A stretch of DNA of 64,000 nt from Annona cherimola (taxonomy: Eukaryota > Streptophyta > Magnoliopsida > Magnoliales > Annonaceae): NCBI GenBank assembly GCA_030490835.1, contig CM059975.1, positions 7,219,579 to 7,283,578 on the forward strand, given 5' to 3'. Shown here piece after piece: positions 11,826-24,202 of the stretch (the stretch's first letter is position 1; every line of letters begins with the position of its first letter). The position numbers and the translations under genes are program-made. Under the pieces are notes generated by a model that searched no databases, was not told the DNA's origin, and worked only from the letters and a program-made list of their open reading frames with translations.

Positions 11826-14800
11826 ATGGAGGCGGAGAGAAGATGGGAAGAGCTGCCGATGGATTTTCTAGTCCAGGTTTTTGATCGATTGAACCTCGAG
11901 GACAAGTCGCTGGGAGTGCCCTTCGTCTGCAAGTCCTGGTACGAGGCTTCCCTCAGTCCTGCCTGCTGGCGAGTCCTCGACTTTCGCTCCATCGATTTCG
12001 GGCCCGATGGCCCCTTTGGTCGCCGATTCCAGCGGGAATACCGCCTCAGCGCTACTTTCTCCTTCTCCGGATTCCTCAGATTCACTGTCAATCGCAGCCG
12101 TCGGTCTGCTGTCGCCATCTATTTCCCCGACAGCCCCTTTGAGATCATGGAGCCGGACGGGTAAGCATCGAAGCCGCGCGCGTGATCAGAAGCATCTGCT
12201 TTCCGTCTCGGTGTTGTCGATTGAAAGTGCTTCTTTAGCGCGGCAGTCTCTGATAGTTGTGGCATATGGCTAGAGTTTAGTTTTCAAATTCGCTGTTTTC
12301 TTGTTGGTTCGATTGCTCTTCTTAACTGAACCAGGTACGAATTATGTAGGATCCATCCCCGACGGAAAATTAGGGGTTTTGGCTTTAAAATACGCCGTTT
12401 TCCTATTTCAATATTTTGAGAATATTCACTGATTCATTGTCGGCGCATTATTTCTCTTGTAAGTGAAATTGGTATATATTTGATAAGATCTCCAAAGTTT
12501 CCCAGACAGAATTAGGATTTTCGCCTTCAAATCCCTTGATTTCCTGTTTTTATTTTCTCAAGGTATCCGCCCATGCATTTTGGGTCTGATTTTTATGGTA
12601 AATATAATTGTGTTGGAGTTTGATATGATCTCCAACAGAGAATTAGCGTCTTCCATTCCTCGTTCAGAAGATGCTGACGATTTGGTTGCACAGGACTTGT
12701 TGTGAGGGATTCGATGGCTCAACCATTCATCTGAGCACATCTTGCAAATTAGTGCAACTGCATATATGACGTTCAGTATTTAGGTTAAAATCTCTGATGC
12801 TTCCATAAATAATTCTTCCTCTAGAACCAATTGTCTCACAAAAATGTTCTTTTTTGACTAATGAAGCCATTTGCGACTCACAATTGTCAGATTTATTTGT
12901 AATTTCTTGCTTACTCCACATGTGGAAGAACTGATGTTCCACAGCATTGAAATGGATCATCTTTGCAAGTCCCTATACGGTCACTGTGACTTCTAACTTC
13001 GTGGAACCAGCATCCTCCTGACAAAGTCTACGTTTACCTCCCGCCATTTTCCTTCTAGTATCAGAATGGGTCGAGTCTATCCTCCCTGGTTTTCTGTATT
13101 CATTCTTCGTCTTCTTACACACTTCTGCATTTTATGATGCTATTCTGAATGCTTCGCTTAATATCCTGCCAAACTAATTTTTGCCAATCCTCTTGTGTTG
13201 GTACCTTCATGTTCTCCTGCTGCTAATTTTGAACGCATTTCTGTAATCTTCTGTTCAAGAAAAATCGAACATCTATTTACCAAATTGTCTTGTTTTTGCC
13301 GGATGGAAAGTCCCTTTAACTCGTAATAATTCTGATCTGTTTAAATTTTTTTTTTTTCTCGCTTTGCTGCTACTTAGACCTCTCTGACAGAGACATGCTT
13401 CTGCAGGATGGAAAGTCCCTTTAAGTCGGAATAATTTTGATCTGTTCAAAATTTGTTTTTTCACACACTGCTGCTACTTAAACCTCTCTGACAGAGACAT
13501 GTTCATCTCCATATTCCTTATCAGATACAGGGATCCTTCTCTTCTTTCTCCTGTTCTGCATGGAAGACACATTCGCTTTTTTTTTTTTTTCCCAGTTTTC
13601 CTGCTTTATATCTTGCCAGTTGGAAATCATAACCCACAACTTTAACCATCTCTGCTAAATGGGTGTTATCATTGAGTTCAGAAAAATTAAAAAACAAGGT
13701 TGGAGAACCCTACAATTTTCAATATTCTGAATCAGATGGCATTTTCTGGTTTTGCTAGTTATTATTACATTACATTTTTTTTTTTTTGGGGGGCAATGTA
13801 TTTTAGTTGTGATTGGACTGAAGCCATGAAAGTCAGCATGAATGGCATCTGAAACATCTAACATAATTGCACAACTTCATACCTGATTAATGATCAGTTG
13901 CATTAGCAGACTTTTTGCTATTTATTATCACGTTGCATTTTTTTTTTCATTGGATTGAAACCATGAAAGTGGGCATGAATGGCATCTGAAACATCTATGT
14001 AATTGCAGAAATTCATGCCTGATTAACAACCAGCTGCCCAGACTTTTTTCTAGTTATTATCACATTGCCTTTTTTATTTATTTATTTTTTTGGTTTGTAT
14101 TATAGTTGTCATTGGATTGAAACCATGAAAGTGAGCATGAAAGTGGAACATCGCAATTATGTAATTGCACATGTTCATGTCTGATTAGTGACCAGTTGCT
14201 TTTATTTTCTAGAAATTCTCTTGTTAAAAAATCAGTGGTGCTCTTGTAAATGAAGATTCCAGAATTGTGAGGATGCCTTTGTTGCTGACTTTCCATGGCG
14301 ATGAGCATTATAGTATATCGGTCCTGTTTTTTCCTTTTTCTTTTCTTCTTCTTCTTCTTTGATTTCTTACCAATGGTTTGATAAACATAGTAAATGCAAT
14401 TGAATTCCTTGAGCATTGTCATTGATCCATGAAACATGTTTTTGGATCTGCAGTTTTCGTTGTGTGATTATCAGACATTCGTCATGTTCTCCCACTCCCC
14501 ATTCCCACCATCTTGAAAATAGAGAAAATGAGAGGGGACAAAAGCCTCTTTGGCTGTTCCCTTAGAAACACTAAGAATGAGGTCTTGACTATTTTGTGTG
14601 ATTTCTTGCAGATTAGATGATCCAGATTTCTCATCTACATTTCGGCGTTTTACTATTGAGGACTTGGTTTACTTGTCAGATGAGTAAGTTTGAGTACTCT
14701 CTTCACTTTCTTTTTATAGTTAAATTCTTATCTGTTATTAAATTTAGAGGCTGTGCTCTTTTCAAGTGCTCTACAGGCCTTCCATGCTGAACAGCATTCC

Positions 14801-16723
14801 AGCAAAGATCTTAACAACCCTGCTAAATGAATTTTGACTCGCTTTTGTATGATTATGGTGTCCATGTTCATTATGCCTTTAATTCATGAATGTTGATTGT
14901 GTTGTGAATAGAAGGACACTGATATGGCGCACCCGGGTGCTTTAACTCATTTTTTAATTTTTTTTGAATTTTTTTTTATAATTGTTAATATAAGTGTATT
15001 TAACATGTATATCAAGTTTTACTAATTTTGGATATTTTTTAATTTTTTAAAAATCAGTGGATGCCATTGTTTTTCAAAAATAAAAATATCCAAAAATGCT
15101 AAAACTTGATACATATGTTAAATATACTTAGATTAACAATTGTATGAAAAAATTTTCAAAAAAAGTATAAAGGGTTAAATGCACCTAGGTGCATCGAGGC
15201 TTTTGTGAATAGAAATATATAAATAAACACGAAATCATTCTGCACACATGTTATTATATTATAATTGGCTTCAGTTTGGTATTCAGGAAAAGAAAATTTT
15301 TTCTCACCACTTTCTATGGAACTATTTTATTAGATTTGACATTTTAACTATTTTACTACCATACTTTTTCCATTTTTACTTATATTTTTAATCTTTTTTT
15401 TTCCATATTTTTCAGCAACTATTCTACGTATTTTATCCTTATTTCATGTACTCCTAACTGTGACCCTTATCACATCAACTCATCTGTTCTTTTTCAAAGA
15501 TTCTCTTCGTTACCAAACTCACCTTAGTCTAATACAATACAAAATACAATACAAAGTAGTGGAGGAGGAAGATCTACATTAATTATGCTATCATGACTTC
15601 TGGATAATATTTCGTTAATACAGTCTAAATTCCCTTGATCAAAGAATTTGATTTTTGTGGCGAAGTTTGTGCTATGGTCGTGCTTGTTCTAGGGGTTCAA
15701 GAAATCTGTCTCGATAGCTTCTGAGGATACATTGATGTTATTTTCGTAGTCTGTAAGGGAGTTTTGTGCATGTGTCTGACTAGGCAGGATGATGAATCTG
15801 GGGCCCTGGCTAGCCTGCCTGATGTGAAGTGCCCATTCCAGGTTGACCTCCACAATAGGCCCAGGGCAGGCCTTGGACTCAGCACTTAAAAGTGTCACTA
15901 TTTTCTTTGTGGAACTCCTCCATTTAGCTATAAATCATGTGAATTAAGTCATGAACTGCCAACAAAAAAATATGAATTATTTATTGAAATCAGGTGCTGG
16001 ATTCAGTGCTTCCCCTTCCTGCATATAACCTGTGGCAAGACTTGATTGCCTCCCCTCCTCTGTAAAGACTAGCTCTCTCCTCTTTAACAATGTATTGCTA
16101 AGGGGCTCGGGCTTGCATCTCTTTAGAGCTGGTTCAATGCCAATCCATTGCCTATCCTCTGTGATGAGCGTACTGAATTTTAGCACAATATCTGCAGATG
16201 CCCGGCCTTGAAAATCTTCAGATGGTGCTGTCCAGGGGAGGAAGTGAGGAGACACGTTTCAAAATACATCCACAAATGGAAGAATCTTGAGCAACTGTTC
16301 ATGAAGATAAGGCCATCGTGCTTTGTGGAGGTCATCACTGAAATCTCAAATAATTGCAAGAACTTCACAGGGCTTACTGCACGATCTTACATCACTGACT
16401 CAGATGCCAAAGCCATTGTTGAGCACCTTCCAAAAATTAAGTACTTAGACTTGAGCAATTCGTTTGTGAGCAAAGACATTCTACCAATCATACTGGATGG
16501 CTGCCAGGAGTTGGAAGAATTCTATGTGAGAAATTGTACTGCTTTTGAAGTCGATGATGAGATCCTGAAGAAAGCATCCCATCTCAAAGTCTTCAAGTAT
16601 GATGGTTCGGAGACGTGCGTGGATCATTTCAGTCGACTGTTTGTGCACGTTAGAGAGCAGATAGCAATTATACTTTCTAATTACCTTACTGATGACAGTT
16701 CAGATGATGATTCGGTTCCTTGA
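11826..16723 (+). CDS. F-box/LRR-repeat protein (At3g48880-like)
   Basis: Likely substrate receptor of an SCF (SKP1-cullin-F-box) ubiquitin ligase. Three exons join in frame: 11826-12160, 14612-14683 and 16198-16723, encoding 310 aa, close to the size of Arabidopsis At3g48880-type proteins. Residues about 5-53 (RRWEELPMDFLVQVFDRLN through VCKSWYEASLSPACW) form the F-box that binds SKP1. The C-terminal half has leucine-rich repeats (LPKIKYLDLSNSFVSKD, CQELEEFYVRNC), the usual substrate-binding part, and an acidic tail DDSSDDDS. The first ATG is used because the F-box begins a few residues after it. Intron 1 (2.45 kb) holds two sets of tandem repeats; intron 2 (1.5 kb) holds two transposons. 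The substrate cannot be told. The model rests on GT/AG borders with agreeing phases. Confidence 0.85.
13301..13502. repeat. 105-bp tandem duplication in F-box intron 1
   Basis: Two units (13301-13405, 13406-13502) begin GGATGGAAAGTCCCTTTAA and contain a CTGCTACTTA word and CCTCTCTGACAGAGACATG. They differ by scattered substitutions and T-run length, so the duplication is not recent. Confidence 0.8.
13745..14213. repeat. Three-copy tandem repeat in F-box intron 1
   Basis: Three diverged units of roughly 140-160 bp. Each carries a poly(T) run, a TTGGATTGAAACCATGAAAG word (first copy ATTGGACTGAAGCCATGAAA), an AATTGCA word and a CTGATTA(A/G)-then-CAG(T/C)TG segment. No coding or RNA-gene signature is seen. 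Confidence 0.75.
14914..15202. mobile_element. Foldback element in F-box intron 2 (copy 3)
   Basis: The arms carry GTGTATTTAACATGTATATC with AAGTTTTACTAATTTTGGA on the left and the complementary AATGCTAAAACTTGATACAT and TTAAATATACTTAGATTAAC on the right. The centre reads CAGTGGATGCCATTG. Ends are CACCCGGGTGC and CACCTAGGTGC, each palindromic. A 12-bp direct repeat TTGTGAATAGAA flanks it (14902-14913, 15203-15214), a plausible target duplication. Confidence 0.65.
15270..15528. mobile_element. MITE-like repeat in F-box intron 2, GTGTTTGG-related (copy 4)
   Basis: Begins CAGTTTGGTATTCAGG and ends GTTACCAAACTCACC. The interior follows the plan of the GTGTTTGG family (CATATTTTTCAGCAACTATTC, TTATCACATCAACTCAT) but is diverged, so the assignment is tentative. 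Confidence 0.45.
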
Positions 16724-18002
16724 AATTTGCATAGTGAAAAGCTTTCCAAAGGGTGATTCTTGGGCTTTTGGGATTGGATGGTTCTAATCTTTATGTAAAT
16801 GCATAAGGGAGAATGACATCAGAAGCTTATCGAGCACCACTCAGTCACTTACAAAGCATGCATATAACAATGTGGGTCTTTGACAATTTCAACGATTTTC
16901 TTGGTGGCAGTACCCCTCTTGACTGTTTTATATAACCCATATTTCCCTAGGCTTAGACTTTCTGATCAAGGCCAAGCATTGGTCATTGATGGAATGAATC
17001 TTGTTCCTGCAAAGGTGTTTCTTGCAAGCAATGAAGAGTCGCACGGAGCTTACTTTTCACAACGCCAGGATTGTTGTTTACGGTTATGTTACTTCGGTTA
17101 TCTTCAGTTTCAGTTCATGTACATGTGTTTTAAGGTTTCTCTGGGGCGTGATTTTGAGCCCGTCAAACGTACTGGACGTCGGGAGTTGGGGCACTCTGGA
17201 TGTCAGTTGTCAAGGCCATGGATTGATGAACAACTGCAATTTCATGGTCCAAATTGATACTCAAATATCACTATAAAAGTAGGAAAATGCTAGTCAGCCT
17301 TTTCGTAGTTATCAAAAAATGATGAAGCAAGATTGTAAGACGTGATCCATGTCTCATCTGATTGAAATGCAGGTGGTTTGCTGTTCACAGAACAGTTCGA
17401 TTTCCAATTATATAGAAGAAATGAGGTCCATAGGGACCTTAATCTATTTTTTGGACTGGTACAGAGAGACCATATGAAGGTGAAATTTCCTTAGTAAATC
17501 GCCTAGACTTGTCTATTGTTTGTCCAACGGTGAGACAAGGATTATAGAATTGACTCGAAAAGGCTTGATCATTGAATTTTGATCTGATTTATTGTACGAC
17601 TACATCTTTATACAACTGGTAAAGACTTTTTCATCATGCAGGTGGCCATCTCTGGACCCCCTAGCGCTTCTTGTTAGGCTGTTTATTCCTTATAATAAAG
17701 CATTTCTATCTTGCGATAGAATGGAAGAAATATAGACAGTTCGATCATTCTCTCATGTTTGATTTACGCTAGAGGTTTGACCAGGATTATGCATCCGATA
17801 AGTAATAATTCCGATCCTATGCCATTTTATTTTGTTTGTTTTGATTTTTTTAGGCATTCGTATGTAGGCCCAAGTATAAAGTTGTTAGATATGCAAGTTT
17901 ATATTTTTTGAATTTGAAAAATAAAAAAAAACATTTTCATGCACGTGAGCATTGAACCTTAATGCCCTTTGGGAGGTTATTTTTTTTTCCCATTTCGAAA
18001 CT
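16724..18002. other. 3' flank of the F-box gene, no further gene
   Basis: Probably the 3' UTR and then intergenic DNA. An ORF at 16880-17257 lacks any recognisable motif and is not called. Confidence 0.4.
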
Positions 18003-18003
18003 C

Positions 18004-18054
<51 letters not shown>
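18004..18054. repeat. (AAT)n microsatellite
   Basis: About 17 uninterrupted AAT units. The isoleucine- or asparagine-run ORFs that cross it are artefacts. Confidence 0.95.
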
Positions 18055-18099
18055 CAATAAAGTTACATATATGAGCACTTTTATCTTGGGAATTTTTTC

Positions 18100-18430
18100 G
18101 ACTGCAATGGTGGAATTAGCTGTAAATGAGGCCCAATTGTTCATGAAATTAATATCTAGCCACTGAATTGTATTTAAACTATCAATTATCGTCAATTAAC
18201 ATCTGACCAATATCATTTTATTAGTATATTAATTTTCATCAAAATCATACGTGTAGATAGACATTATTATATTAATTTTCATCAAACTCATACGTGTTGA
18301 TGGACTCTTATTTGGGAAATAATGCATTAAAGTTGTATTTTTTACATTTAAACCATCTAAAATATAAATTTTGCATAGGTAATTAATATTGTATAAAATA
18401 TTATTACATTTTAATATGTGTCCTTAATGT
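18100..18430. mobile_element. Worn relative of the family T MITE
   Basis: ATATTAATTTTCATCAAA words, a TTAAAGTTGTATTTTTTACAT segment and a TTTAAACCATCTAAAATAT word occur in the same order as in the full-length family T elements (1743, 48521), but ends and most of the body are degraded. Confidence 0.35.
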
Positions 18431-19684
18431 TGAACTTGCATATGAAGGTTAAAAAATGAATAAAATAAAATGGCTTCCGGAAGTAGGAGCATTGAAGTTC
18501 ATTCCTTTTAGAGCATAAGATTGGAACTGATCAACTGAATAATTTATAAGTCATGTATAAGTTAAAATGAAATATATGAATATAATTTCCATGATTTTCA
18601 CCTGATGATGCATACGGGGCGGGATCGCTAGCCAGGAATCAACCCAACCTACTTCTGAAACTTCAATTTAACTCTCTTTGTAAATCGAGTTAATTCGAAG
18701 TATTAAACACAATCCAATGACGGCTTTATTATATCATGCCTAATCCAATGTTTGTTTTATTTATATGATCTTCATTAATACCTTTTCCAAAAGTGATACA
18801 AATTATTTCACAGGAAATGAATAATTTCGTCTATTTCTGATTGGATATTATCAATCAATAATAACTTCAAAATTATATGCATTATATCTAACTTGGGATA
18901 TTATATCCAATTTACGGATGATTAGGAGATTTTTTTAAAAAAATTATGATGTAAAATTTTTTCATTGCAAAATAGATTGGTATGTATATTGCACTTCAGG
19001 GTCTATTTTGCAAAACCCCCGCCTTTTCACCATTTCTTCCCTCGTTACAATGATTGCATAGCCATTTTGAGGGAAATATATATTTTTTATTTCTTGGTTT
19101 TTTAATACATGCGGTTCTATCTGGATTTTTTCTTCCGATGAAATTCGATAATTTTAAACATTTATTTAGTATTTTTAAAAAATGGATAAAATAGGCACGG
19201 ATCAAGACATGCATCAATGACTATTTTATCCATTTTCAGAGATCTAAATAAAATATAAAATAAATTTAAAAAATGCCAAATTTCACATAGAAAAAAACCT
19301 AGATAGGCCCGACATAAGATATAAAAAGCTAAGAAAATATATTTGGGCCGCCCGTAAATTCCCGATTTACTCGCGAGTGCCGCATAAAACATTACAAATG
19401 CTTGTTCTTATTTATATTATTTTCTTAAAGAATGTTATTTAAATTTCTGAAAAATTATAAATGTTTAATAGAAAATTTAAAGATCCCCACCCAAGAAATG
19501 AAACGGATTATATCTAAACACATGAATTTGTTCTAAAGCTTGAGACCGGCACTGGAAGGAGACTATTACAAGGTGAACTGAATATATCCATACATGAGCT
19601 ACGTACAACCGCGGACAGCCACACAATGAGGGCGGGACTTAGCAGCAGGAGCAGGTCTAGGAAGAGACGGATGAGCACCACAAG
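18431..19684. other. Intergenic, no gene recognised
   Basis: AT-rich DNA upstream of psbP with no supported gene. Short ORFs on the minus strand at 18996-19392 have no recognisable domain. Confidence 0.4.
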
Positions 19685-19764
19685 CCAATGGCAACATCAA
19701 GGACAAAAGCAGTGCCACAAAGGATGCAACGTTGGCACCAATCAAAACTCTTACAACCTTATCC
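19685..19764 (+). promoter_or_regulatory. CCAAT boxes and I-box-like core upstream of psbP
   Basis: Two CCAAT motifs (19685-19689, 19738-19742) and a GGATAAG I-box core on the minus strand (19758-19764) lie 160-240 bp before the psbP start codon. I-box and CCAAT motifs are typical of light-regulated nuclear photosynthesis genes. No clear TATA box is present. Assignment to this promoter is inference. Confidence 0.3.
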
Positions 19765-19925
19765 CAACATATACTTGTGATCTTTCCGTCATCCAAAGCC
19801 ACATCCAAAAATCCAACACCAACCGATTTTCCATCACTCACGTTGCTACCACCAGCGCATTCAAACCCATACTGACACTAAGAAGAGAGTGCTTGTGCGT
19901 GCGTGTGTGAGACAGAGAGAGAGAG

Positions 19926-21772
19926 ATGGCATCCACTGCTTGTTTCCTTCATCCCCATACACTCTCCACAACCCACTCGAGGACACCATCGCAGCGCTTC
20001 CCTTCCAATCCCAAGGCTCCTTCACTGCTAGTCTGCAAAGCCCAGAAGCAGGCCGCCCAAGATGAAGCCAGCGACGCCGCCGCCATCTCCCGACGTCTCG
20101 CTCTCACCATCCTTGTTGGGGGTGCTGCCATTGGCACCAAGGTCTCACCTGCTGATGCAGCCTACGGTGAAGCTGGTAATTCTTTCTCCCCCATGTGGTC
20201 ATCTTCTTCTTCTTGTTGTTCTTCTTCTTCTTCTTTTAACACGACTATGAATATATGTATTAATTTATGTCTCAGATGGTTTATAAATCACGAATTGGTA
20301 TTGACATATGCAATTGCTGATGCACTTATGATGCAATTCTGCACCCTTCATTGGCAATTTTTGGCCATTTGATGCAGCCAACATTTTTGGGAAGCCGAAG
20401 ACAAACACGGATTACTTGCCATACAGTGGAGATGGGTTCAATCTACAGATCCCCTCCAAATGGAACCCAAGCAAAGAGAGGGAGTTCCCAGGGCAAGTTT
20501 TGAGATACGAAGACAACTTTGACTCCAACAGTAATGTTTCTGTGATGATCGTTCCCAGCACTAAGAAATCCATCACAGAATACGGTTCTCCTGAGGAGTT
20601 CCTTTCTCAGGTAATCCAATTTGGTTGAGGTTGTAGTCTGCTTTGCCTGGAACTATGAACATGATTGAGGTTGTACTAATCGTGAGCCAGGAGGAGGGAT
20701 GGTTGAGATGCTTTTATGAGCAGATGTTATAGTCACAGAAATGAATTGGATGAGTGGTTAACTCACAAAACAGAAACCAAAGTTCATATATTCAATGATA
20801 TGGAAGCAGCCCTCAAATTACAATGCTATGAGTTTTGGCTTGGGCTTCATGGGATAGAATTTTAAATCTGGGTGCAGTACCTCAAATACAGATGATTTAT
20901 ATGATGGCTATGCTTTAGTTCTCTTCGATGTATTCTTGTAATTCAAACTTATTAAGTACTCAAAGATGGGACAATCAGAGGACAGATTTTGATTGCTTCC
21001 ATTCTGTTGAACTAAATAGCACCTTTCAGTTGTTTATTTCATGCAAATGATGATGAAGAATTGGCAAGAAGTTGTTGAGAACAGAGTATCACAAAAATTT
21101 ACTATGATTATGTGCAGGTGGATTTTCTGTTGGGGAAGCAAGCTTACTCTGGCAAAACTGATTCTGAGGTAAGCCATAGCCATTACAATCACGAACTGTA
21201 TGCTTAGGACTTAAGTTCCATGGACCACACATCAAGTTTTGTGGTTTACTAATGTAAATGAGATGGACTTTAGTGGCCATTGAAACTTTTCTCTTTGACT
21301 GGAATGTCCAAGACACGGAAAAATTCGACTGGTTGTTGATATATTGTTGCGATTTCTTCTTTTGATGATTCTTTGTTAGCGGGTGGAAATCAAGGGTTGA
21401 CATGGTCTATTCGTGCAGTTAATCAATCTTTTCTAATGTATATGATTTTTAGCCTTTTTAATAGGGAACAGGACTCGTTCTAACACGCTCTCATAATTCG
21501 TACATTTTTAGGGTGGTTTTGATCCTGATGCTGTTGCTACGGCCAACATTTTGGAAACTGCAACGCCAGTGATTGGAGGAAAACAATATTACTTTCTTGC
21601 AGTATTGACAAGGACTGCCGATGGAGATGAAGGTGGCAAGCACCAACTGATTACAGCTGCTGTGAAAGATGGAAAGCTCTACATTTGCAAGGCACAAGCT
21701 GGTGACAAGCGATGGTTCAAGGGTGCCAGGAAGTTTGTGGAGTACACTGCCGGTTCCTTCAATGTTGCGTAA
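19926..21772 (+). CDS. psbP: Photosystem II oxygen-evolving enhancer protein 2 (PsbP, 23 kDa), chloroplast precursor
   Basis: Extrinsic lumenal subunit of photosystem II that stabilises the Mn4CaO5 cluster and helps retain Ca2+ and Cl-. Four exons join in phase: 19926-20175, 20378-20610, 21118-21168 and 21512-21772, giving 264 aa. Residues 1-78 are a bipartite transit peptide: a Ser/Thr-rich stroma-targeting part, then a thylakoid Tat signal with twin arginine R56-R57, a hydrophobic core ([13 protein letters not shown]) and a SPADA site. The mature protein would start [12 protein letters not shown] and be 186 residues, the normal PsbP length. Highly conserved family segments are present: PFAM-type PsbP stretches [61 protein letters not shown] and [20 protein letters not shown]-rich leader precedes the ATG. 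It looks fully functional. Confidence 0.97.
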
Positions 21773-21837
21773 TGAAAGAAAATGGCGTGAGTTATGGTAA
21801 TGTAAAGGAATGAATGCTGTTGGGGGTTCAGTGTTTA

Positions 21838-21858
21838 GAGAGAGAGAGAGAGAGAGAG
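21838..21858. repeat. (GA)n microsatellite in the psbP 3' region
   Basis: About ten GA/AG units some 65 bp after the psbP stop codon, probably within the 3' UTR. Confidence 0.85.
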
Positions 21859-23399
21859 AAGCAAGTATAAAATAGAAGTCTCCCCTCGTTTTGTATGTAT
21901 TGATGCAAGACTGATGACCCTGCCTCTAGGTTTTATGCTCCTTCCTAAAATTTGTTTCAATATCCAAAACCGTGTCTGAATGCAATCTTTGCACGAATGC
22001 TTGTCTTTTGCCTCAAATCCAAGATGCAGAAACTGAAGGTTGAGCATCTGATTGGCGGGTTGGTCGACAGTCTGATATCTGCCACATCACCAACAAACAC
22101 TATTTGGGCAGTTTAGATTTTGGATAAACTAGTATGAATTATAATGTTGTGCTGCAATTATAGTTCATTATCCATAACTGGTTAATTAGTTTCATAAAAC
22201 ATGTATGGACCAAATGAAGGTATTTTGGGAAGGTCCAATCATTCATCTGAAATACACATCTTGCATATTCATCCCAACATACTGACCTTTGCTGATTGCT
22301 TTTGAAACAGGCAAACAGCACAACAACAAAACAATGTTTGTGGTACAAAACCCATATTGAATCAATTTCTGACCCTTTTTTGAACTAAATCAAAATTGCA
22401 ATAATTCAACATGACATTAGCATTGCCGGTCCATCTGCTGACAACCCACTACCACCATCAGTATACTTACGTAGTTTACAGCTCCCACAAAAGTTGGTCG
22501 GCGTTCCAGCTATCTGTGCATCTTCAAGTAGTTTTTCAAGGGAATCCTGGTGAGGCTGCAGGTTTTAATGTTGGCTTTGTGATTGGTTGGCTTTCATGAT
22601 GAACAAAACGGAATCTACCTTCCGCTATATATTTGGCATTGGGATGAGTAGTTCGAAATGCCAAAATGCAAGCTTTTAATGAAAGCCTATTCCATTAGTA
22701 GAAAATTTACTTCTGAAACTGACAACCCTGCTGCCTGCTATGCTACGAAATCTCCCAACTTTCTTTTGCCATTGATGGCCTCAGGCCCTCTGTCTGAATT
22801 CCTTGTTAATATCATACAAATCCCATAATCCCGTAATCCCAACCATCAAAAGGAGAAAGTCCAAAGTCAAAGCTATAATACATAACTCACATATTGATAT
22901 CTTATATGAGTAGTATTGGACAATCGATCCTAACAACTAGCACGTAAATATGTGTCATCTACATCAAATGTCTGGCAACGGGGCCCTTCCTTTTACTCTT
23001 GGCCACAACAAACGGCCAAGAAACTAGCCGCGTGCCGTGAGGCAATTGCCAGATTTGAGAGGATGATGGGACCATAAAATTTATCCTTCAATCTAATATA
23101 TTTACCTAAGGATGTAAGTTTCGATGGGTGTATTAGCATGTATAGTAATTGGGATATGTGGTGTAGCATATATAAAGTACATTATGGAAAAGACGAAAAA
23201 CGCGCAATAAGGTATGTATTTGAAAAAGTCTATAAAAAATAATGGGATGAATGTTAAAATGTAGAGAAGGAATTAAAAATCAGAAAAATAATTAAAAGAT
23301 AAGAGGTAGAACAGTTAATTGGTAGCGCTCCATTTGGTGAAAATATAGAGTGAAGCGTAGCAAAGGGTTCGTAGTTCCATGACATTGACGTAGACCTAT
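21859..23399. other. 3' flank of psbP and intergenic DNA, no gene recognised
   Basis: No supported gene on either strand. Small ORFs at 22139-22348 and 22411-22599 lack recognisable motifs. Confidence 0.4.
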
Positions 23400-23668
23400 G
23401 CTTGTCTAGACATTTTCAATTGAATGAAATGAAATGAGAATGAAAATGAGATGAAAATTTTCACTTTCGATATAATTTTTTATTTTTTAGAACATAAGAA
23501 ATTTTACGTTTCTTATTTTTAATACTATATTTTATATATTCGAATATATTTTTCATTCCTTAGTACATAGCAATAACGTTTTATCTAATTTTCTCATCCA
23601 ATTTCCATCTAATTCCTTCAGTTGGATAATCTTGAATAAAAAAAATATCCAGACACGTCCAATTAACA
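23400..23668. mobile_element. MITE with GTCTAGACA/ATCCAGACAC ends
   Basis: Starts TTGTCTAGACATTTTC and ends AAATATCCAGACACG, so the ends pair as (G)TGTCTGGA-like inverted repeats. The left arm has AATGAAATGAGAATGAAAAT and the right arm the complementary TTTTCTCATCCAATTTCC. Non-coding, about 270 bp. Confidence 0.5.
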
Positions 23669-23746
23669 ACTTATAATGTTAGACTCTTAGAAGAAATATT
23701 TATTTTGTTTTTATTCATTTACGAGGAATATTATCCTACTGTTGAA

Positions 23747-24025
23747 GGGTGTTTGGTAATGAATAAAATTTTTGATGGAAAGTTTTGGAAGATAAAAGTT
23801 GTCAAATGATGTGATACGATAAGAGTAATGATGAGTAGTAAAGAGGATAAAGTTAAAATAGATAGGTTAGTTGTGTGGATAGTTGTGTAGAAATGATTGA
23901 AAAATAGGATAGTTGTATAGGAAAATGTGAAAAAATAATTAAAAAATATTATAGTTGTTGAGAATGAAAAGTTTTAGATTAAAAAGTTTTAACTTGACAT
24001 TTTCTATCAATTACCAAACACACCC
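23747..24025. mobile_element. AT-rich MITE, GTGTTTGG-end family (copy 5, reversed)
   Basis: Starts GGGTGTTTGGTAATGAAT and ends ATTACCAAACACACCC. It is in the opposite orientation to copies 1-3: the GATGTGATACGATAAG and GGATAAAGTTAAAATAGA words are reverse complements of the family core. Both ends are well preserved. Confidence 0.8.
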
Positions 24026-24175
24026 GAAGTCATTTTCTTTCCATATTTGTCTGAACAAGTGAAGGAGCCAATGGCATATAGAGGCTCCCAAAAATGGTAA
24101 AATGGTTTGGACGTTGAATTAGAAACGAATTAAGCATAAGATAAATCCAAAGTCATCAAAATTCAATACACGCCA

Positions 24176-24202
24176 CCCCCCCCCCCCCCCCCCCCCCCCC
24201 CC
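24176..24202. repeat. C27 homopolymer
   Basis: Twenty-seven consecutive C. The complementary G tract could form a G-quadruplex. Such runs are unstable and often mis-sized by sequencing. Confidence 0.9.

Noticed and set aside
16880..17257. 125-codon ORF downstream of the F-box gene
   Set aside because: No recognisable motif, lies in the expected 3' UTR/flank, and an overlapping ORF exists in another frame.
17969..18195. ORFs with isoleucine runs on both strands
   Set aside because: Produced by the (AAT)n microsatellite.
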